Source: Terriglobia bacterium (GTDB taxonomy: Bacteria; Acidobacteriota; Terriglobia; JAJPHL01). From it: a DNA stretch of 64,000 nt. The position numbers and the translations under genes were made by a program. The notes under the pieces were generated by a model, which saw only the letters and a list, made by a program, of their open reading frames with translations, had not been told where the DNA came from and searched no databases. Shown here piece after piece: positions 58,161-64,000 of this stretch. Numbering within the stretch: position 1 is the first letter of the stretch; the number at the start of each line of letters is the position of its first letter. The stretch is from assembly GCA_021325275.1 (NCBI GenBank), contig JAJPHL010000059.1, positions 1 to 64,000 of the forward strand, written 5' to 3'.

Positions 58161-60113
58161 CTACTCCGTCGTCACCCGCCGGTGGTCGAGGTCCTGCAAG
58201 AACGCGGTGAACTCCGCCAAGGGCTTTGACCCTTGATCGCCGTGCTTGCGATGACGCACGCTGACTGTGCCGTTTTGCGCCTCTCGATCACCGACCACCA
58301 GCATGTACGGGACTTTTTGGAGTTGGTGCTCGCGGATCTTCGCGTTGACCTTTTCGTTGCGCTCGTCGATGTCGACGCGCAACTTGCCGGCACGCAGCTC
58401 CGCCGTGACCTTGCGCGCATATTCGGTATGTTTGTCGCTGATCGGCAGCACGACCGCTTGCACCGGAGCGAGCCACACGGGGAAAGCGCCGCCGTACAAT
58501 TCGATCAAGTAAGATGTCATGCGTTCCATTGTGCTGATTACGCCGCGATGGATCATCACGGGTTGGTGCTCCTTGCCGTCCGCGCCGACATACTCCAAAC
58601 CAAATTGGCTCGGCAGGTGGAAATCCACTTGAATCGTCGAGTATGTTTCCTCGTGACCCATCACGTCGGCGAGCTGGATATCGAGTTTCGGCCCGTAAAA
58701 TGCGGCTTCACCGGGCGCTTCGACGTAGGGGAGATTCAGCGAGTCCATGGCTTCGCGCAAAACTTGCGAGCCATGCTCCCACATCTCGTCGTTGTCCACG
58801 TATTTTTCTTTGTTCGCTTTGTCGCGCAACGATAGCCGATAGCTGTATTTCGTGATGCCGAGATCGCGATAAGAACGCTCGACGAGACGCATCACATTCG
58901 TGAATTCTTCCTTGATCTGATCGGGGCGGCAGAAAATGTGCGCGTCGTTTAGGGTCATGCAGCGGACGCGGGACAATCCGCTCAGGACTCCCGAGCGTTC
59001 ATAGCGATACATCGTGCCGAGCTCGGCGATCCGCACGGGCAAATCGCGATAGCTGTGCTTCTTCGACTCGTAGATCAAAATGTGGTGCGGACAATTCATC
59101 GGCCGCAGCACCATCTGCTCGTTTTCAAGCTGCATCGCCGGGAACATGTCCTCGTGATAATGCTCCCAGTGTCCGGATCGCTTGTATAACTCGACTTTCG
59201 CGAGATCCGGGGAGTAGACGTGCTGATAGCCGAGCTCGCGCTCGCGCTCCACAATGTAGTCTTCGAGAATTCGCCTAATTGTCGCGCCGTGCGGCAGCCA
59301 CAGCGGCAAACCCGCGCCGACGGCTTCGTTCACGGTGAACAATTCGAGATCTTTGCCCACGCGTCGATGGTCGCGGCGGCGGGCGTCTTCGAGGCGTTGG
59401 AGATAATCTTCCAAATCCTTTGGCGAAAAAAACGCCGTGCCGTAGATTCGCTGCAACTGTTGGTTCTTTTCGCTGCCCTTCCAGTACGCGCCGGCGATGG
59501 AAAGCAGTTTGAAAGCCGTGAGTCGCCCGCTCGACGGCACGTGCGGGCCGCGACAGAAGTCGAGCCAAATGGGATTCGCGGCGGGACCGATCGTGTAGCA
59601 CTGCACGGTCGCGCCGCCTTTGTCTTCCACCAGTTCGCACTTCATGTGCTCGCCGTCGGCCGCGAATTTCTTCAACACGTCGGCCTTGGGAAAGAGCACG
59701 CGATCGTAGGGCAGATCGCGCTGGGCGATCTCGCGCATTTTTTCTTCGATCTTCGGCAGATCGTCGGGGGTAAATTTCGTGGGACGCTCGAAGTCGTAGA
59801 AAAATCCATCTTCGGTGGGCGGCCCGATGCCGAGTTTGGTCTCGGGGAACAATTCCTGCACCGCGCACGCGCACAAGTGCGCCGTGGAGTGGCGCAGGAC
59901 TTCAAGCGTCTCGGAATCTTTGTTGGTGAGGATGCGCACGGCGGCGGCGCGCTCGATGGGCCGTCCCACTTCCACGAGTTCGCCGTCGATCGAGCCGACC
60001 ACAGCGGCTTGCGCGAGGCGCGGTCCGATCGATCGCGCAAGGTCCAGCACCGTGCTGCCCTTCGTTACGTCACGGCTGCTGCCGTCGGGTAGAGTTACTT
60101 TCACTGTTTCCAT
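58161..60113 (-). CDS. thrS: Threonyl-tRNA synthetase
   Basis: A 650-residue class II synthetase. N-terminal TGS domain (1-62), editing domain with HSTAHLCACA (about 75) and the zinc-editing CRGPHVPSSG. Catalytic core: MNCPHHILIYESKKHSYRD (zinc Cys), RCMTLNDAHIFC (His) and PVMIHRGVISTMERM (His). C-terminal anticodon-binding domain (VVLPISDKHTEYA, VDIDERNEKVNAKIR). First gene of the thrS-infC-rpmI-rplT-pheS-pheT cluster, an order shared with enterobacteria. Divergent from the epimerase with only 31 bases between start codons. Confidence 0.96.
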   Translation of the reverse strand: METVKVTLPDGSSRDVTKGSTVLDLARSIGPRLAQAAVVGSIDGELVEVGRPIERAAAVRILTNKDSETLEVLRHSTAHLCACAVQELFPETKLGIGPPTEDGFFYDFERPTKFTPDDLPKIEEKMREIAQRDLPYDRVLFPKADVLKKFAADGEHMKCELVEDKGGATVQCYTIGPAANPIWLDFCRGPHVPSSGRLTAFKLLSIAGAYWKGSEKNQQLQRIYGTAFFSPKDLEDYLQRLEDARRRDHRRVGKDLELFTVNEAVGAGLPLWLPHGATIRRILEDYIVERERELGYQHVYSPDLAKVELYKRSGHWEHYHEDMFPAMQLENEQMVLRPMNCPHHILIYESKKHSYRDLPVRIAELGTMYRYERSGVLSGLSRVRCMTLNDAHIFCRPDQIKEEFTNVMRLVERSYRDLGITKYSYRLSLRDKANKEKYVDNDEMWEHGSQVLREAMDSLNLPYVEAPGEAAFYGPKLDIQLADVMGHEETYSTIQVDFHLPSQFGLEYVGADGKEHQPVMIHRGVISTMERMTSYLIELYGGAFPVWLAPVQAVVLPISDKHTEYARKVTAELRAGKLRVDIDERNEKVNAKIREHQLQKVPYMLVVGDREAQNGTVSVRHRKHGDQGSKPLAEFTAFLQDLDHRRVTTE

Positions 60114-60144
60114 GTGAGTAATTCGTTATTCTATCATCCTACAC

Positions 60145-61140
60145 ATGAAGCCCCTCACAGCTCTGGTGATCGGCGGTACGCGCAACATCGGACCGCCGCT
60201 GGTTCAATCGCTTCTGGAAGACGGTTACCGCGTGACCATGCTGAATCGCGGCGTCACGAAAGCCGTGATTCCAGAGGGCGTGGAACGATGGCAGGCCGAT
60301 CGCAGCGATGAAGTGCAATTGCACGCCATGCTCGCCGGCCGCGACTTCGAACTGGTGGTCGACACGACGCTGTACAACGGAAAAGACGCTGCCGCCGCCG
60401 CGCGACTGCTGCACGGCCGCGTGGGGCGATACATTTTCTTGAGCACCGGCCAAGTGTATTTGGTTCGCAACGATCTCGAGCCGCCGTTTCTCGAGACCGA
60501 TTACGACGGCCCCGTGATGGCGAAACCCGATGCCGCGCATCCGGATCACGAAGAATGGGAGTATGGCGCGCAAAAGCGCGATGCCGAAGACGCGATGCTG
60601 CACGCGTGCGAATCGTCGGGATTTCCAAGCATTGCGCTGCGGCTGCCGATGATCAATAGCGAGCTCGATCATCACGATCGCATCTATGGCTACTGGCTGC
60701 GATTGCGCGACGGCAAACCGATCGTGATTCCAGAAGGCGCGGGACTGGCGCTGCGTCACGTCTATGGCGGCGACGTGATTCAAGCGATCCGGCGCGCAGC
60801 GCGCTCGGGCGTCCCGGGTCGCGCGTACAACATTTCGCAAGAGGAAACGTTCACGGTCGACGAGTTTCTTACCATGCTTGCGAAAACAGCGGGATTGCCT
60901 CTGCACATCAAACGCGTGCCGCGCGAAAAACTCGAAAGCGCAGGACTCTTACCGAAGTGCTCGCCTTTCAGCGGACGCTGGATGTCGAACCTCGACAACG
61001 AACGCAGCAAAAAGGAATTGGCGATGGCCTACACGCCCGCCGCGGAATATGTGGAGCGATTAGTGAAGTGGCATGCGTCGCGGCCGCTGCGGGAGATCCC
61101 TGGATACGAGCAGCGGCCGCGCGAGCTTGAGATTTCCTAG
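60145..61140 (+). CDS. NAD-dependent epimerase/dehydratase
   Basis: A 331-residue extended short-chain dehydrogenase. Nucleotide site VIGGTRNIGPPL (8-19), FLSTGQVY near 108 and a YGAQK (YxxxK) catalytic pair near 143. The variant GTRNIG, with Asn for the usual Gly-F, is common in reductases acting on nucleotide-sugars or plastid RNA-binding-like homologs. Substrate not predictable. TATCAT 7 bases before ATG. Its stop shares CTAG with pilC. Confidence 0.82.
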   Translation: MKPLTALVIGGTRNIGPPLVQSLLEDGYRVTMLNRGVTKAVIPEGVERWQADRSDEVQLHAMLAGRDFELVVDTTLYNGKDAAAAARLLHGRVGRYIFLSTGQVYLVRNDLEPPFLETDYDGPVMAKPDAAHPDHEEWEYGAQKRDAEDAMLHACESSGFPSIALRLPMINSELDHHDRIYGYWLRLRDGKPIVIPEGAGLALRHVYGGDVIQAIRRAARSGVPGRAYNISQEETFTVDEFLTMLAKTAGLPLHIKRVPREKLESAGLLPKCSPFSGRWMSNLDNERSKKELAMAYTPAAEYVERLVKWHASRPLREIPGYEQRPRELEIS

Positions 61141-62336
61141 CCGGCCAATTGGCCGATTAGCGAGAACAGCGGCAGGTACAAGCTGACGACCACGCCGCCG
61201 ATGATGATACCTAGCGACATGATGATCATCGGTTCGAGCAGTGTCAGCATGTCTTTCACCGCGTTATCGACTTCGTCTTCGTAGAAGTCGGCGATCTTGG
61301 AAAGCATGGCGTCCATGGCGCCGGTTTGTTCGCCGACGCCGATCATTTGCACCACCATGTTCGGAAAGATGCCGGTTTCGCGCAGCGGATCGGTCATGTT
61401 GCGGCCTTCCTCAATCGCTTTGCGGACGTTCATGATACCCGCTTCGATGACGGCGTTGCCGCTGGTGCGCGCCGTGATCGTCATGGCGTCGAGCAACGGC
61501 ACGCCCGAAGTGATCAGCGTACCCAACGTGCGCGTGAAGCGCGCCACGGCGATCTTGCGGATCAGCATGCCGAACACCGGCAGCTTCAGCATGATCGTGT
61601 CGATGTTCCAACGTCCGGCGGGCGTGGCGTAGTATTTCTTGAAACCGTACCACAGGCCGACGATCAAAATCGCACCCGGAATACCGAAGGTTTGCGTGCC
61701 GTGACTGATGCCCATGACGATTCGCGTGGGCAGCGGCAGGGTCACACCCATGGCCACGAACATGTTGGCGAAAATCGGCACGACGAAGCGCATCAGCGCG
61801 AATACCACCAAGCCCGCAATGCCGACGATCGACGCCGGATACATCAACGCCGACTTCACAGCGGCTTTCAACTTCACGGCTTTTTCCACGTACTGGGCGA
61901 GTCTTTGCAAGATGGTGTCGAGAATACCGCCCGCTTCGCCCGCTTCCATCATGTTCACCATCAGGTCGTCGAAGGCGGTGGGAAACGGCCGCATGGAGTT
62001 CGCCAGCGACGAGCCGCCTTCCACCGAGGTCCGCACTTCGCTGATGACGTGCGCGAAAAACTTGTTCTCCTGATTGTTGCCCATGATCTCCAGACACTGC
62101 ACCAAGGGCAAACCAGCGTCGATCATCACGGAGAATTGCTTGAAGAAGATCGCCAGTTCCTTGGGCGGCACGCTGCCCTTGACGGTCTTCTTGACCTCCA
62201 CCTTCTCCTTGATCACTTGGGGGATGATCTGTTCCTTGCGCAGAAGCTGTGTCAGTTGAACCTTGCTCTCCGCCGAGAGTTCGCCGGTAACTTTGGCGCC
62301 TTTCGCGTTCTTCCCCGTGTAGGTGTAGGTCGGCAT
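61137..62336 (-). CDS. pilC: Type IV pilus inner-membrane platform protein PilC
   Basis: A 399-residue protein of the GspF/PilC family. It has two copies of the T2SSF domain (FFKQFSVMIDAGLPLVQCLE at about 65; FTRTLGTLITSGVPLLDAMT at about 270) and three transmembrane helices. It anchors the pilus base and passes ATPase motion to pilin insertion. Last of pilB-pilT-pilC, 48 bases after pilT, with GGGAGG before the ATG. Confidence 0.94.
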   Translation of the reverse strand: MPTYTYTGKNAKGAKVTGELSAESKVQLTQLLRKEQIIPQVIKEKVEVKKTVKGSVPPKELAIFFKQFSVMIDAGLPLVQCLEIMGNNQENKFFAHVISEVRTSVEGGSSLANSMRPFPTAFDDLMVNMMEAGEAGGILDTILQRLAQYVEKAVKLKAAVKSALMYPASIVGIAGLVVFALMRFVVPIFANMFVAMGVTLPLPTRIVMGISHGTQTFGIPGAILIVGLWYGFKKYYATPAGRWNIDTIMLKLPVFGMLIRKIAVARFTRTLGTLITSGVPLLDAMTITARTSGNAVIEAGIMNVRKAIEEGRNMTDPLRETGIFPNMVVQMIGVGEQTGAMDAMLSKIADFYEDEVDNAVKDMLTLLEPMIIMSLGIIIGGVVVSLYLPLFSLIGQLAG

Positions 62337-62384
62337 ATCGGTCCTCCCTTATCTCACTTTACTTCGTCATGGCCGGCGCGCCGG

Positions 62385-63503
62385 TCATTTCTTGATCGCC
62401 GGCGCTCCCGGCTTGGCGCCCGGAGCACCACCCGCGGCCGTGCCGCGATTGATGATTTCTTGCAACTCGTCCGCATTGCTGGAGCGGACCAGCGCCGTTT
62501 CCAGCGTGATTTTTTTCGCGAAATACAAATTCGCCAGGCACTGGTTGAACGTCTGCATCCCCGATTTTTCCTGGCCTACCTGCATCGATCCGTAGATCTG
62601 GTGAATCTTGTCCTCGCGGATCAGGTTGCGAATGGCGCTATTGGGCACCATGATTTCCATGGCGCAAGCACGTCCTCCACCGATCTTCGGTAAGAGAGCT
62701 TGGCAAACCACGCCTTCCAGCACCAGCGACAACTGCGCGCGAATCTGCGATTGCTGGTGCGAGGGAAACACGTCGATCACGCGGTTGATCGTGGACGAAG
62801 CGGAGTTGGTGTGCAAGGTGCCGAACGTCAAGTGGCCCGTTTCGGCGATACGCAGAGCCGACTCGATGGTTTCCAAGTCGCGCATTTCGCCGATCAGCAC
62901 TACGTCGGGATCTTCGCGCAGCGCGGCGCGCAAGGCGTTCGTGAAACTGAACGTATCCGCGCCGATTTCGCGCTGGTTCACGATGCATTTCTTGTGCTGA
63001 TGCACAAATTCGATCGGGTCTTCGATCGTGATCATGTGCTCGTGACGCTCGCTGTTGATCTTGTCGAGCATCGCGGCGAGCGTGGTCGACTTGCCCGAGC
63101 CCGTGGGGCCGGTGACCAGAATCAGCCCGCGCGGTTTATCGCACAAACGCGCGATCACCGGCGGCAATTGCAATTGCTCGAAGCTCTTGATCTCGAACGG
63201 AATCACGCGGAAGACGGCGGCGACCGCGCCCCGCTGATTGAACAGATTGCCGCGGAAACGCGCCAGGCCCTTCAAGCCGAACGAGAAATCCAGCTCCCAT
63301 TTTTCTTCGAACTTATGTTTCTGCGCGTCGGTGAGAACGGAGTAGGCCAGCGCCTTGGTGTCGGCCGGCGTCAACTGCGCCATGTCCAGCGGCGTCATGT
63401 GGCCGTGCACGCGAATCTGCGGCGGACTGTTGGTGGTGATGTGAAGATCGCTGCCGCCCAACTCAAGCATCGTCTTGAGCAATTCGCTCAATGAAACTGA
63501 CAT
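62385..63503 (-). CDS. pilT: Twitching motility ATPase PilT
   Basis: A 372-residue hexameric ATPase that drives pilus retraction. An N-terminal PAS-like domain is followed by Walker A GPTGSGKSTTLA, Asp box ITIEDPIEF, Walker B DVVLIGEMRDLET and His box TGHLTFGTLHTNSA. The AIRNLIRE motif (AIRNLIREDK), specific for PilT retraction ATPases, is present. A Gly/Ala/Pro-rich tail follows (GAPGAKPGAPAIKK). Confidence 0.95.
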   Translation of the reverse strand: MSVSLSELLKTMLELGGSDLHITTNSPPQIRVHGHMTPLDMAQLTPADTKALAYSVLTDAQKHKFEEKWELDFSFGLKGLARFRGNLFNQRGAVAAVFRVIPFEIKSFEQLQLPPVIARLCDKPRGLILVTGPTGSGKSTTLAAMLDKINSERHEHMITIEDPIEFVHQHKKCIVNQREIGADTFSFTNALRAALREDPDVVLIGEMRDLETIESALRIAETGHLTFGTLHTNSASSTINRVIDVFPSHQQSQIRAQLSLVLEGVVCQALLPKIGGGRACAMEIMVPNSAIRNLIREDKIHQIYGSMQVGQEKSGMQTFNQCLANLYFAKKITLETALVRSSNADELQEIINRGTAAGGAPGAKPGAPAIKK

Positions 63504-63527
63504 TTGACCGTTTTCTCCCTCTCGCGA

Positions 63528-64000
63528 TTACAGAACCGTTTCCTTCACCACTTCTTCAATGTTCGCCGCACCGTCCATGATCTTGCGCAATCCCGAGCGA
63601 CGCAGCGTGATCACGCCCTGCTCGACCGCCTTGCGGCGGATTTCCAGCGACGAGGCGCCCACCAGAATCAGTTCGCGCAACTCGTCGGTGATGGCCAGGA
63701 CTTCGTACAATCCGACGCGGCCCTTGGTGCCCGATCCACGGCAGACTTCGCAGCCAGCGCCTTTGTAGATCTTCACCGTTTTCGATTCTTCCGGCGTGAA
63801 TCCCAGTTGGATCAACGCTTCCGGCGAGTGTGGATCTTCCACTTTGCAGTTCGAGCAGATGCGGCGGATCAAACGCTGCGCGCAGATCAAGTGGACCGAC
63901 GTGGCCACCAGGAACGGCTCGATGCCCATGTTCATCAAGCGGCTGATGGTCGACGGCGCGTCGTTAGTGTGCAGCGTCGAGAGAACTAAGTGTCCGGTGA
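63528..64000 (-). CDS. pilB: Pilus extension ATPase PilB, C-terminal part (cut by window edge)
   Basis: The last 157 codons of a GspE/PilB ATPase; the 5' end lies beyond 64000. The His box [17 protein letters not shown] is at the edge, followed by [12 protein letters not shown] and CEVCRGSG, the four-cysteine zinc site of extension ATPases, and [11 protein letters not shown]. It opens the pilBTC operon, 24 bases before pilT. Confidence 0.93.
   Translation of the reverse strand, partial: TGHLVLSTLHTNDAPSTISRLMNMGIEPFLVATSVHLICAQRLIRRICSNCKVEDPHSPEALIQLGFTPEESKTVKIYKGAGCEVCRGSGTKGRVGLYEVLAITDELRELILVGASSLEIRRKAVEQGVITLRRSGLRKIMDGAANIEEVVKETVL

Noticed and set aside
61326-62693. 455-codon plus-strand frame opposite pilC/pilT
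   Set aside because: His/Arg/Asp-rich composition and full overlap with conserved pilus genes mark it as an antisense artefact.
1-64000. tRNA, rRNA, CRISPR arrays, prophage or complete insertion sequence
   Set aside because: Looked for cloverleaf-type GGTTCGA contexts, regularly spaced repeats, and transposase or integrase motifs; none was convincing.

Overview
The window reads as chromosome of an Acidobacteriota member, most likely of the Solibacter/Bryobacter lineage. It is GC-rich and densely coded, with many GTG/TTG starts. It also carries several families that are hallmarks of that phylum: three VWFA-related acidobacterial proteins (TIGR03436), two ADOP-type duplicated permeases, one preceded by its PadR regulator, one TIGR03435 protein, and one large surface protein with the Solibacter-type TIGR03437 C-terminal domain. 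No rRNA, tRNA, CRISPR array, prophage or intact insertion sequence was seen.

Layout. 1-275: palindromic repeats. 0.3-14.7 kb: tandem VWFA proteins, a 56-residue membrane protein, a MITE-like element, a polytopic membrane protein, a NarL-type response regulator, a SIS sugar isomerase/deaminase, alpha/beta hydrolase plus MFS exporter, PadR-ADOP pair, zinc-ribbon membrane protein and an APC permease. 14.7-21.5 kb: Fpg/Nei glycosylase, a PEP-CTERM protein with a sigma-54-like promoter, family-5 uracil-DNA glycosylase, and an SGNH hydrolase facing a SxtJ / DUF5989 / carbamoyltransferase operon. 21.5-32.7 kb: biotin carboxylase, Ser/Thr kinase with a beta-propeller sensor, shortened ADOP permease, DHH phosphoesterase, hybrid histidine kinase, GT87-like membrane protein, third VWFA protein.

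32.7-36.6 kb is the most unusual region. It encodes exosortase E fused to a CPBP protease (XrtE), flanked by six tiny genes (53-56 residues), all on the minus strand and ending in a fatty-acid hydroxylase. Each tiny protein is little more than a signal peptide joined to a PEL(D/S)P-hydrophobic-basic sorting tail. Four lie upstream as a duplicated array with individual candidate promoters, two of them made partly from the preceding gene's 3' end and stop codon. Three of these promoters are followed by a hairpin at the predicted transcript 5' end. Most of these genes are too short for ordinary ORF calling.

36.6-53.4 kb: bifunctional Rel, the BACON/TIGR03437 surface protein, an M20 peptidase with aspartate kinase, a small nucleotidyltransferase pair, TonB-domain protein, GMC oxidoreductase with its subunit-3 partner, a PQQ-like propeller protein, and dapB-dapA-dapD (lysine/diaminopimelate synthesis) followed by TIGR03435. 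53.4-60.1 kb: the classical thrS-infC-rpmI-rplT-pheS-pheT translation cluster on the minus strand, with infC starting at a rare ATC codon. 60.1-64 kb: an NAD-dependent epimerase and the type IV pilus genes pilB(partial)-pilT-pilC.

Recurring architecture: seven of eight convergent gene junctions overlap (three exactly at a palindromic CTAG stop), and many upstream -10 elements sit 6-10 nt before the start codon, suggesting frequent leaderless transcription.
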